Positions 1-5,374 are shown, counted from the stretch's first letter. The stretch is 5,652 nucleotides of DNA from an uncultured Lachnospiraceae bacterium (GCA_902783095.1 CACZPX010000283.1:1-5652); one strand, 5' to 3'. The notes: generated by a model from the sequence alone, not told the origin. Numbers and translations: made by a program.

Positions 1-144
1 GCGCCCCTGGACAGACAGGAAGCGGTGCCGGAGAGCGGCTGCCGCTATTACAACAAGTGCCGGCGCGCCGTGCCCGCCTGCCGGGAACACGGCTGTGCGC
101 TTACGGAGCATGCGCCCGGGCATTTTGTGCGGTGCGACCGCTGA
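1..144 (+). CDS. Oligopeptide/dipeptide ABC transporter ATP-binding protein, C-terminal fragment (partial at window start)
   Basis: Only the last 47 codons are present, read in frame 1 and ending at TGA 142-144. The Walker and signature motifs lie upstream of the window. The fragment contains the C-terminal signature of OppD/OppF/DppD/DppF ATPases (oligopeptide_HPY region): G-C-R-Y-Y-N-K-C at residues 13-20, a further Cys at 27, and the closing G-H-F-V-R-C at 40-45. These proteins power ATP-driven uptake of peptides, and sometimes nickel or other small solutes, through a two-permease, two-ATPase complex at the inner face of the membrane. Recent structures of peptide importers report an Fe-S cluster bound by such C-terminal cysteines (recalled knowledge). 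The four usual cysteines (14, 20, 27, 45) are present, plus an extra one at 32. The common R-C-P is K-C-R here. It lies 62 bases upstream of the isomerase gene and could be cotranscribed with it. The exact subunit and substrate cannot be decided from this fragment. Confidence 0.88.
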   Translation, partial: APLDRQEAVPESGCRYYNKCRRAVPACREHGCALTEHAPGHFVRCDR

Positions 145-151
145 CGCGCGG

Positions 152-166
152 CGCCGGCTGCCGGCG
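152..166 (+). other. Perfect 7-bp inverted repeat between the ABC ATPase and isomerase genes
   Basis: The sequence CGCCGGC-T-GCCGGCG is perfectly symmetrical around T159. As RNA it would form about six G-C/C-G pairs with a three-base loop. No T-run follows, so it is not a canonical intrinsic terminator. It could slow or attenuate transcription between the two genes, or be a chance palindrome in GC-rich DNA. Confidence 0.35.
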
Positions 167-193
167 TGCAAAACACCGGGGATCCCCCAATAC

Positions 194-200
194 AAAGGAG
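194..200 (+). promoter_or_regulatory. Ribosome binding site deciding the isomerase start
   Basis: AAAGGAG ends six bases before ATG 207. The reading frame is open further upstream to 57, but upstream start candidates lack a comparable Shine-Dalgarno sequence and would overlap the transporter gene. Homology to the MtnA family also begins shortly after residue 10 of the 207 start. Confidence 0.85.
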
Positions 201-206
201 AAAACG

Positions 207-1268
207 ATGCATCGATCAGACGAAGGCCTGGCCTTTATGCTTCAGTATGAAAACATAGCCTGGTACGAAAACGGGCAGGTCCGCATTTTGGACCGGCGCG
301 TGTACCCGACCGAGGTGCGCTTTGAGATCTGCCGTACCTACGGCGAGGTGGCGCAGGCCATTAAGGATATGGTCACGCAGAGCGCGGGTCCCTATACCGC
401 AGCGGCCATGGGCATGGCGCTGGCGGCGTGGGAGTGCCGCGGCAAAACGGAGGCGGAGCAGCGCGCCTTCCTGGAGCACGCGGCGGACGTGATCGCGCAT
501 GCGCGGCCCACCACGGCAAAGCGCATGGAGCAGATCACTGCCGGCGCCTTAAAGGCGGCGGACGCGGCGCTCGCAGCCGGTTCGGACGTACCGCAGGCCA
601 TCGTGGACTATACGGTCCGCATCAACAACGAGCGCTACGACAAGATCGCCAAGATCGCGGCCCTTTTGGTGGACACCTTCCCGGACAACGGCACCGTCAT
701 GACGCAGTGCTTCGCGGAGACCATCGTGGGGCAGATGTTGAAGGAGTGCAGGCGGCGCGGCCGGACCATCCGCCTGTTCTGCCCGGAGACGCGGCCGTTT
801 TTCCAGGGGGCCAGGCTCACGGCCACGGTGTGCCACGAGATGGGTTTTGACACCACGGTGATCACCGACAACATGCCCGCCTTTGTGATGCAGCGGGAGA
901 AAGTGGACGTATTTACTTCCGCCGCGGACGTGATCTGCATGGACGGCCACGTGGTGAACAAGGTGGGGACCTTCCAGATCGCCATCTGCGCGGACCGGCT
1001 GGGTGTGCCCTACTACGTGACGGGCGCCCCGGATTTCAATCACCCAGGCATCGACAGCGTGCATATTGAACTGCGCGATCCGGAGGAGGTGCTGTACGCG
1101 CGCGGCGTGCGCACGGCGGTGCAGGGCGTAAAGGGTTACTACCCCGCCTTTGATATCACGCCGCCGGAGCTCGTAAAGGGCGTGGTGACGGACCGCGGCA
1201 TCTACCTGCCGCGTGACCTGTTCCACTACTACGACGGTGCGGAGCCCAACGACGGGCCGGTGGTGTAA
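207..1268 (+). CDS. eIF-2B-like / MtnA-family sugar-phosphate isomerase (5-methylthioribose-1-phosphate isomerase-like)
   Basis: This 353-residue cytosolic protein matches the MtnA length (about 350). Family members interconvert an aldose 1-phosphate and a ketose 1-phosphate, as in methionine salvage (MTR-1-P to MTRu-1-P), 5-deoxyribose disposal or ribose-1,5-bisphosphate isomerisation. Visible family features are P-T-E-V with I-C-R-T-Y at 34-45, A-R-P-T at 99-102, G-T-V-M-T-Q-C at 162-168, E-T-R-P-F-F-Q-G-A-R-L-T-A at 194-206, I-T-D-N-M at 219-223, A-D at 240-241 with N-K-V-G-T at 251-255, and Y-Y-P-A-F-D-I-T-P-P-E-L at 311-322. Cys168 and Asp241 fit the catalytic Cys and Asp of B. subtilis MtnA (C160/D240). 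Oddly, the usual V-R-G-A-P-A-I-G segment near residue 57 reads T-Q-S-A-G-P-Y-T, so the phosphate-contacting Arg is Gln58. The substrate may therefore not be MTR-1-P, and the mtnA symbol is withheld. No mtnK, mtnN or aldolase partner is visible. It follows the peptide transporter ATPase by 62 bases and may share its transcript. Family is secure; substrate is not. Confidence 0.85.
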   Translation: MHRSDEGLAFMLQYENIAWYENGQVRILDRRVYPTEVRFEICRTYGEVAQAIKDMVTQSAGPYTAAAMGMALAAWECRGKTEAEQRAFLEHAADVIAHARPTTAKRMEQITAGALKAADAALAAGSDVPQAIVDYTVRINNERYDKIAKIAALLVDTFPDNGTVMTQCFAETIVGQMLKECRRRGRTIRLFCPETRPFFQGARLTATVCHEMGFDTTVITDNMPAFVMQREKVDVFTSAADVICMDGHVVNKVGTFQIAICADRLGVPYYVTGAPDFNHPGIDSVHIELRDPEEVLYARGVRTAVQGVKGYYPAFDITPPELVKGVVTDRGIYLPRDLFHYYDGAEPNDGPVV

Positions 1269-1280
1269 GCGCCGCGGCAG

Positions 1281-1304
1281 CGGAAATAGCGCGGGTTATT
1301 TCCG
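1281..1304 (+). terminator. Candidate hairpin terminator after the isomerase (no T-run)
   Basis: A 10-bp stem (CGGAAATAGC with GTTATTTCCG, one G-T wobble) closes a GCGG tetraloop, beginning 12 bases after the isomerase stop. The stable stem between a stop codon and the next promoter suits a transcript end. However, the stem is followed by TGGGAAAG rather than a T-run, so intrinsic termination would be weak. It may instead protect the 3' end. Confidence 0.45.
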
Positions 1305-1346
1305 TGGGAAAGCGCCGTAAAACGATGCAAATCCCCGCACCTTTGC

Positions 1347-1376
1347 TTGACAAAGAAAAGAGGAAAACATTATAAT
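1347..1376 (+). promoter_or_regulatory. Sigma-A type promoter with perfect -35 and -10 hexamers
   Basis: TTGACA (1347-1352) and TATAAT (1371-1376) are separated by 18 bases, inside an AT-rich island (about 1341-1413) in otherwise GC-rich DNA. Expected transcription start is around 1383, giving a leader of roughly 48 bases before ATG 1431. Both hexamers match the consensus at all six positions, which suggests strong housekeeping transcription of the telA-xpaC unit. There is no extended -10 TG, and I see no clear operator palindrome overlapping the site. Confidence 0.88.
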
Positions 1377-1417
1377 TTTAGCAAACAAAAGAGCATTTTG
1401 TATCTGAACATATCTAC

Positions 1418-1424
1418 AGGAGGG
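1418..1424 (+). promoter_or_regulatory. Strong Shine-Dalgarno of the telA-like gene
   Basis: AGGAGGG lies six bases before ATG 1431. This spacing favours 1431 over the in-frame ATG at 1440, and rules out upstream in-frame codons that lie within the promoter region. Confidence 0.85.
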
Positions 1425-1430
1425 ACCGAG

Positions 1431-2693
1431 ATGTCTGAGATGAAAGATGTTGCAAGCATAGAACTGGAACTGCCCCCGTCCGCGCCGGATCTGGACGGGC
1501 TCGGAACGCAGGCAGCGGCGGCCCAGTCCGCCGTGCAGATGACGCAGCAGGCGGCGGCGCAGACCGCAGCCATGGTGCAGCAGGCGCCGTCCATGGCGGC
1601 CGCGACGCTGACGCTGGACCCCGCGGCGGAGGAAAAGCCCCAGAAGGTGGACGCCCCCTACATGGCGGACGTGAATCTTACGCCGGAAGAGCAGAAGATC
1701 GTGGATGACTTTGCCGAGAAGATCGACATCCAGGATTCCAACATCGTGCTGCAGTACGGCGCGTCCGCGCAGAAAAAGATCGCCAACTTCTCCGACTCCG
1801 CGCTGGAAGGCGTAAAGACCAAGGATCTGGGCGAAGTGGGCGGCATGATCACCGATCTGGTGACCGAGCTCAAGGGCTTTGTCGTGGAAGAGGAGAGCGG
1901 CGGTTTTCTGGGCTTCTTCAAAAAGAAGGCCAACAGCCTGACCAAGCTGAAAGCGAAATACGACACGGCCGAGAACAACGTCAACAAGATCACCGGCGCG
2001 CTGGAGAACCATCAGAACACGCTGCAGAAGGACATCGTCATGCTGGACAAGATGTACGAGAGCAACCTGGTCTACTTTAAGGAGCTCACCATGTACATCA
2101 TCGCCGGCAAGAAGAAGCTGGCGCAGGAGCGCGCCACCACCCTGGTGGAGCTGGAAAACAAGGCGAAGACCACCGGCCTGGCGGAGGACGCGCAGGCGGC
2201 CAACGACTACGCCGCGCTGTGCGACCGCTTTGAAAAGAAGCTGCACGACCTGGAGATCACCCGCACCATCAGCATCCAGATGGCGCCGCAGATCCGCCTG
2301 GTGCAGAATTCCGACACGCTGATGGTAGAAAAGATCCAGTCCACCATCAACAACACCATCCCGCTGTGGAAGAACCAGATGGTGCTGGCGCTGGGTCTGG
2401 CGCATTCGCAGCAGGCCATGGAGGCGCAGCACGAGGTCAACGAGCTCACCAACGAGCTGATCAAGAAGAACGCCGAAAAGCTGAAGACCGGCACCATCGA
2501 GATCGCCAAGGAGAGCGAGCGCAGCGTAGTGGACATCGAGACCGTGCGTTACAGCAACGAGCAGCTGATCACCGCGCTGGACGAGGTCGTACGCATTCAG
2601 GACGAAGGCAGGGCGAAACGCCGTGAGGCGGAGGCGGAGCTCGGCCAGATCGAGGCGACCTTAAAGCAGAAGCTGCTGGATATCCGCCGCTGA
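1431..2693 (+). CDS. telA: TelA/YaaN family protein (toxic anion resistance family)
   Basis: The product is a 420-residue soluble protein of the TelA family (PF05816), named for plasmid tellurite-resistance KlaA/TelA and including B. subtilis YaaN and YceH. The biochemical role is unsettled; members are linked to tellurite, oxidative and cell-envelope stress. Recognition rests on the C-terminal two thirds: an alpha-helical, coiled-coil-rich region from about residue 83, the L-V-Q-N-S-D-T segment (290-296), then I-N-N-T-I-P-L-W-K-N-Q-M (306-317), the E-L-T-N-E-L helix (338-343) and a Lys/Glu-rich tail. Residues 26-66 are an Ala/Gln/Met-rich low-complexity stretch, probably a flexible or amphipathic linker peculiar to this protein. 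I see no signal peptide or membrane helix, so it is cytoplasmic, perhaps held at the membrane by its partner. The xpaC-like gene follows after 16 bases, the reverse of the order in B. subtilis xpaC-yaaN. It is the first gene after the strong promoter at 1347. Actual tellurite resistance cannot be inferred from the family alone. Confidence 0.9.
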   Translation: MSEMKDVASIELELPPSAPDLDGLGTQAAAAQSAVQMTQQAAAQTAAMVQQAPSMAAATLTLDPAAEEKPQKVDAPYMADVNLTPEEQKIVDDFAEKIDIQDSNIVLQYGASAQKKIANFSDSALEGVKTKDLGEVGGMITDLVTELKGFVVEEESGGFLGFFKKKANSLTKLKAKYDTAENNVNKITGALENHQNTLQKDIVMLDKMYESNLVYFKELTMYIIAGKKKLAQERATTLVELENKAKTTGLAEDAQAANDYAALCDRFEKKLHDLEITRTISIQMAPQIRLVQNSDTLMVEKIQSTINNTIPLWKNQMVLALGLAHSQQAMEAQHEVNELTNELIKKNAEKLKTGTIEIAKESERSVVDIETVRYSNEQLITALDEVVRIQDEGRAKRREAEAELGQIEATLKQKLLDIRR

Positions 2694-2709
2694 CAGACGG
2701 GAGAACGGC

Positions 2710-3477
2710 ATGAACAGAAAATCAACTGGCCTGGGGGCCTTTATCGGTGTGATCGTGGTCCTGCTGATCGCGAGCGCCGTCATTAAGGCGATCCCCGCGA
2801 TCTTAAAAGGCATGGTCTGGGTCCTGGTGCTGGGCGTGGTCCTGCTGATCCTGATCGTGATCGCCGTGATCGTTTTTGCCTTAAAAGGATCCGGCAAGAA
2901 CAAAGAGCCGGTGGAGATGAGCGACAACAAGAGCGCGGCCATGAAGAAAAAGCCGGCCGCTGCACCGCCGCAGACGCCGCCCGCAGACGATGCGCCCAAG
3001 GCGCCGCCGCTTACGGTGGAACAGGAAAATATCCTGAGCAAAGGCCGCACCAACCTGCTGGAGCTGCGCAAGATCATCGTGAAGATCAAGGATCCGGAGA
3101 TCCATCAGATGAGCAACGGGATCTGCGACGTGAACGAGAAGATCTTAAAGACGCTGCGCGAAAAGCCGGAGAAGATCCCGCAGGTGCGCCAGTTCCTGAA
3201 CTACTACCTGCCCACGCTGGGCGAGATCCTGGTGAAATACCAGCGCATCGAGCAGAGCGGCGTGCCGGCGGAGAAGTCCGAGAAGATGGTGGAAAAGTAC
3301 CTGGCGGATATCAAGAAGGCCATGGAGAAGCAGTACGAGAACCTCTATGACGACGACAAGCTGGATCTGTCGGTGGAGATGGAGGCCATGACGATGGCGG
3401 CCAAGAGCGACGGACTGATCTCCGACGACGATTACAAGATCGAGGACGGCGACCACGAGATCTCGCTGACACTGTAA
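2710..3477 (+). CDS. xpaC: XpaC family membrane protein (5-bromo-4-chloroindolyl phosphate hydrolysis protein family)
   Basis: The product has 255 residues. Two hydrophobic segments, about 8-24 and 35-58, form a membrane hairpin or two TM helices. A Lys/Ala/Pro-rich linker (about 78-100) then leads to a helical domain (about 103-240) typical of XpaC proteins (PF10112). The clearest marker is the run V-R-Q-F-L-N-Y-Y-L-P-T at 159-169, followed by L-V-K-Y (174-177) and the acidic D-L-S-V-E-M-E-A-M segment near 219-227. The family name comes from a B. subtilis gene that affected X-phosphate hydrolysis; it is not evidence of phosphatase activity, and I see no phosphatase motif. The start ATG 2710 is preceded by GGGAG (2699-2703) at six-base spacing, 16 bases after the telA-like stop, so translation is probably coupled. 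It likely anchors or partners the TelA-like protein at the inner face of the membrane. The C-terminus is notably acidic. Confidence 0.87.
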   Translation: MNRKSTGLGAFIGVIVVLLIASAVIKAIPAILKGMVWVLVLGVVLLILIVIAVIVFALKGSGKNKEPVEMSDNKSAAMKKKPAAAPPQTPPADDAPKAPPLTVEQENILSKGRTNLLELRKIIVKIKDPEIHQMSNGICDVNEKILKTLREKPEKIPQVRQFLNYYLPTLGEILVKYQRIEQSGVPAEKSEKMVEKYLADIKKAMEKQYENLYDDDKLDLSVEMEAMTMAAKSDGLISDDDYKIEDGDHEISLTL

Positions 3478-3494
3478 CAACAAAACTGGTATCA

Positions 3495-3527
3495 TCTGAG
3501 CCCGGAACGATCTGTTGCGGGCTCAGA
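3495..3527 (+). other. Long hairpin between the xpaC-like gene and the lipoprotein gene (attenuator or weak terminator)
   Basis: TCTGAGCCCG (3495-3504) pairs perfectly with CGGGCTCAGA (3518-3527). Inside, after one G-G mismatch, AAC and GTT add three pairs around a GATCT loop. The stem begins 17 bases after the xpaC-like stop and ends six bases before the purine-rich AAAGGGGG. It is followed by CCGCATAAAG with no T-run, so efficient intrinsic termination is unlikely. It may set the expression ratio between the upstream pair and the lipoprotein by partial termination, RNA processing or mRNA stabilisation. Confidence 0.6.
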
Positions 3528-3533
3528 CCGCAT

Positions 3534-3541
3534 AAAGGGGG
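3534..3541 (+). promoter_or_regulatory. Ribosome binding site supporting the GTG start of the lipoprotein
   Basis: AAAGGGGG ends seven bases before GTG 3549. The nearby GTG at 3544 is out of frame and hits TGA after two codons. Starting at 3549 gives a complete lipoprotein signal peptide with M-K-K at its N-terminus, whereas the later in-frame ATG codons would remove the charged N-region. Confidence 0.8.
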
Positions 3542-3548
3542 ACGTGCC

Positions 3549-5291
3549 GTGAAAAAGACGATATGGATGATGATCCTGGCTGCCGCTCTGGCGCTTTCTG
3601 CCTGCGCGCCGCAAAATACGCCGCAGGTGCCGCGCACGACCGGCACCGGGCAGACGCTGCCGCAGAAGCCCTCCGCGCAGGAGAGCACCGCGCAGACGCC
3701 GACCAAAATTCCGACCGATACGCAGCCGCAGGCTCCGGAGACCACGCCCGCGCCGGGGACCGCGCCGGAACAGACGACCACCGCGGAAAACTCCGGCGAG
3801 CCGCAGACGCAGGCGCCCGAGACAACCGCGGCGCCTGAGACCACCGCGGCGCCGGAAACCACCCAAGCACCCGAGACCACAAAGGCGCCGGAACAGCAGT
3901 CTACCCAGGAGGCCTTTGTCACGCCGGATTTCTACACCGGCAAGACCTATACGGTCAGCAGCAGCTATTATGATTTTGAGGATGAAGATCCCTTTGTGAT
4001 GGACGCCGAGGGGCACCTGCTGGACACGGACAAGCTTCCGCTGCCGCTGGAGGACATTCTGACCGGCGAGACGCACTTTTATCAGAAGGTGGAATACGTA
4101 AAGACCGGCGACGGCGAGGACAACGACGATTACGAGGTCTACGGAACGCTGTACGACGAGACCGGCAAGGTGGTGGAGGAGCGCGCCAAATACGTCTATT
4201 CCTATGCCTGCGGCGACTGCGTGCTGCGGCAGGATTCCGTGTCCGCCCTGTTCTGGGAGGGCGAAGGGGAGCCGTACGGGTCCGATCTGTACAATCCTTA
4301 CCAGAAGAAGGTGATGCAGGAGGACGTGTACATTCTGGAGCATCTGAATATCGGCAGCGCCATCGCCATGGACCGCACGGGGACCGTGCTGGGCGTGGTG
4401 GACGCGGCGGGCTTTGCCCTGCAGGGCTTCCCCATGGAGACCGGGCCCTATGCCTGGCCATACGTCTACGGGGACCGCTATGTGATCGCGAACTCTCCGG
4501 ACAACGTGGACGGCGGTACGGCGCAGGTCCTGATGGACACCAATTTTGAATACATCGACTACGCGGCCGAGACCGAGTCTTACCGCATGTTCGACTGCGG
4601 GGAAAAGGGCTGGTACCTGGCCAAGGGCGGCACGGATATGGGAACCTATATCTTTGCGCTGGACGAATGGGAGGTGCTGGGCATTTTTGACAAGCCCGTC
4701 AAGGACATGACGGAGGACCGGATCCTGTGCGGGTCCGACAGCGAGCAGGTCTGGATGTACGACTGGGACGGCGAACTGGTGGCCGGGCCTTACACGGCCC
4801 TCTATCCGATCCGCATAGAGGGGACCGCAAAGGCGGAGTACTACGCCGCACAAAGCGAAGACGAACTGTTTATGCTCAACGCGGACGGCCTGGTGCTGGA
4901 GGCGGTATCCATTCCCAATTTTTCCTACCTCAGCGTCTACAGCGGCATCATCTACGCGGGCACGTCCGAATATGACGCGTCCACCGGCTATTACGGCTTT
5001 GGGATGAAGGTGTTCAACGAACAGATGCAGCAGATCATCCCGGACGGTTACGAGAGCGTGGAAGTGGTGGCGCCCGGCGTCTGCGCGGTGCCGTTCGGGA
5101 CGGAGGCGACGGCACAGCATAAAAATCTGTACAATATAGAGGGCGAGCTGATCTTTGAAGGCGCGGAGGCCGTGGGACAGGGAGATGAAAACGCCATCCC
5201 GGTGGTGAAGGGCTTTTCCGTGGGCCTGATCGATTTAAACGGCAACTGGCTGGCAAAACATTCCAGATATGAAAAGGACCTGGGCGACTGA
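3549..5291 (+). CDS. Surface lipoprotein with PETT-repeat spacer and WG-like/beta-propeller-like repeats, function unknown
   Basis: I do not recognise a named family for this 580-residue protein, which starts at GTG. Residues 1-19 are a lipoprotein signal peptide: M-K-K, a hydrophobic core, and the lipobox L-S-A-C with Cys19 as the lipidation site. It should be anchored to the outer face of the membrane. Residues 20-120 are a disordered Pro/Thr/Gln/Ala spacer, including a six-residue xAPETT repeat at 88-115, suited to spanning the wall. From about 125 the protein is rich in Tyr, Gly, Asp and beta-strand-like patterns. Short turns of the form hydrophobic-Asp/Asn-x-x-Gly recur at D285, D330, D372, D405, N444, N490, N529 and D562, 33-46 residues apart. 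This resembles WG-repeat or other degenerate beta-propeller proteins, but the repeats are weak. There is a CGDC pair (221-224) and an acidic stretch (188-196). It lies 71 bases after the xpaC-like gene with no obvious promoter of its own, and is followed by a good terminator, so it is probably the last gene of the telA-xpaC unit. A role as an envelope sensor or ligand-binding partner is inference. Confidence 0.8.
   Translation: MKKTIWMMILAAALALSACAPQNTPQVPRTTGTGQTLPQKPSAQESTAQTPTKIPTDTQPQAPETTPAPGTAPEQTTTAENSGEPQTQAPETTAAPETTAAPETTQAPETTKAPEQQSTQEAFVTPDFYTGKTYTVSSSYYDFEDEDPFVMDAEGHLLDTDKLPLPLEDILTGETHFYQKVEYVKTGDGEDNDDYEVYGTLYDETGKVVEERAKYVYSYACGDCVLRQDSVSALFWEGEGEPYGSDLYNPYQKKVMQEDVYILEHLNIGSAIAMDRTGTVLGVVDAAGFALQGFPMETGPYAWPYVYGDRYVIANSPDNVDGGTAQVLMDTNFEYIDYAAETESYRMFDCGEKGWYLAKGGTDMGTYIFALDEWEVLGIFDKPVKDMTEDRILCGSDSEQVWMYDWDGELVAGPYTALYPIRIEGTAKAEYYAAQSEDELFMLNADGLVLEAVSIPNFSYLSVYSGIIYAGTSEYDASTGYYGFGMKVFNEQMQQIIPDGYESVEVVAPGVCAVPFGTEATAQHKNLYNIEGELIFEGAEAVGQGDENAIPVVKGFSVGLIDLNGNWLAKHSRYEKDLGD
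3810..3893 (+). repeat. In-frame 18-base tandem repeat encoding xAPETT
   Basis: Four full units and a partial fifth encode Q/A/K-A-P-E-T-T within the lipoprotein spacer (residues 88-115). An isolated copy lies earlier at residues 61-66. Units differ at third codon positions (for example CCC, CCT, CCG and GAG, GAA), so the array is kept by selection for the peptide or is old, rather than a fresh slippage product. Such Pro/Thr tandem spacers commonly vary in copy number between strains. Confidence 0.85.
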
Positions 5292-5311
5292 CCGCGGCGC
5301 ACAGGCGGAAA

Positions 5312-5337
5312 CGGGCGGGGCGACCCGCCCGGTTTTT
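5312..5337 (+). terminator. Rho-independent terminator after the lipoprotein gene
   Basis: CGGGCGGG (5312-5319) pairs perfectly with CCCGCCCG (5324-5331) around a GCGA (GNRA) tetraloop, followed by G and five T residues. It lies 20 bases after the lipoprotein stop codon. It is the only hairpin in the window with a proper T-run, and it marks the likely end of the transcript that begins near 1383. Confidence 0.9.
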
Positions 5338-5358
5338 GACGCAGGCCCGGCGGGCGCG

Positions 5359-5374
5359 GCTGTGCCCGCACAGC
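5359..5374 (+). other. Small inverted repeat upstream of the flavin reductase gene
   Basis: GCTGTG pairs with CACAGC around a CCCG loop. It sits in the 66-base GC-rich gap between the terminator and the flavin reductase start, where I find no convincing -35/-10 pair. It could be an operator or leader hairpin, or a chance feature. Confidence 0.25.

Noticed and set aside
57..206. N-terminal extension of the isomerase by 50 codons
   Set aside because: It overlaps the transporter ATPase C-terminus in another frame, has no ribosome binding site, and gives an Arg/Ala/Cys-rich peptide unlike MtnA N-termini. AAAGGAG before ATG 207 decides the start.
428..850. Nested + strand frames inside the isomerase (428-850) and telA-like (2366-2626) genes
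   Set aside because: Both are out-of-frame shadows with Gly/Arg/His-rich translations and no initiation signals.
1267..1317. Direct repeat AAGCGCCG at 1267-1274 and 1310-1317 flanking the hairpin, considered as a mobile-element target duplication
   Set aside because: The interval is only 35 bases with no terminal inverted repeats or coding content. One copy overlaps the stop codon, and eight-base GC-rich matches are expected by chance.
1296..2432. Minus-strand open frame of 378 codons opposite the telA-like gene
   Set aside because: It has a biased Leu/Arg/Gly/His composition, reads through the promoter region on the other strand, and has no family resemblance. The + strand frame is a clear TelA family protein.
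2710..3477. Taking the XpaC family name as evidence for a phosphatase
   Set aside because: The protein is a membrane-anchored helical domain with no visible phosphatase motif; the name derives from an indirect colony phenotype in Bacillus.
3810..3893. 18-base tandem repeat considered as a CRISPR-like array or non-coding satellite
   Set aside because: There are no spacers, the units vary at third codon positions, and they translate into a regular PETT spacer inside a lipoprotein.
3492..5120. Minus-strand open frame of 542 codons opposite the lipoprotein gene
   Set aside because: The predicted peptide is His/Arg/Leu-rich with no recognisable domain, has no Shine-Dalgarno at its start, and mirrors the codon pattern of the real gene. 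GC-rich genes with G/C third positions routinely open such frames.
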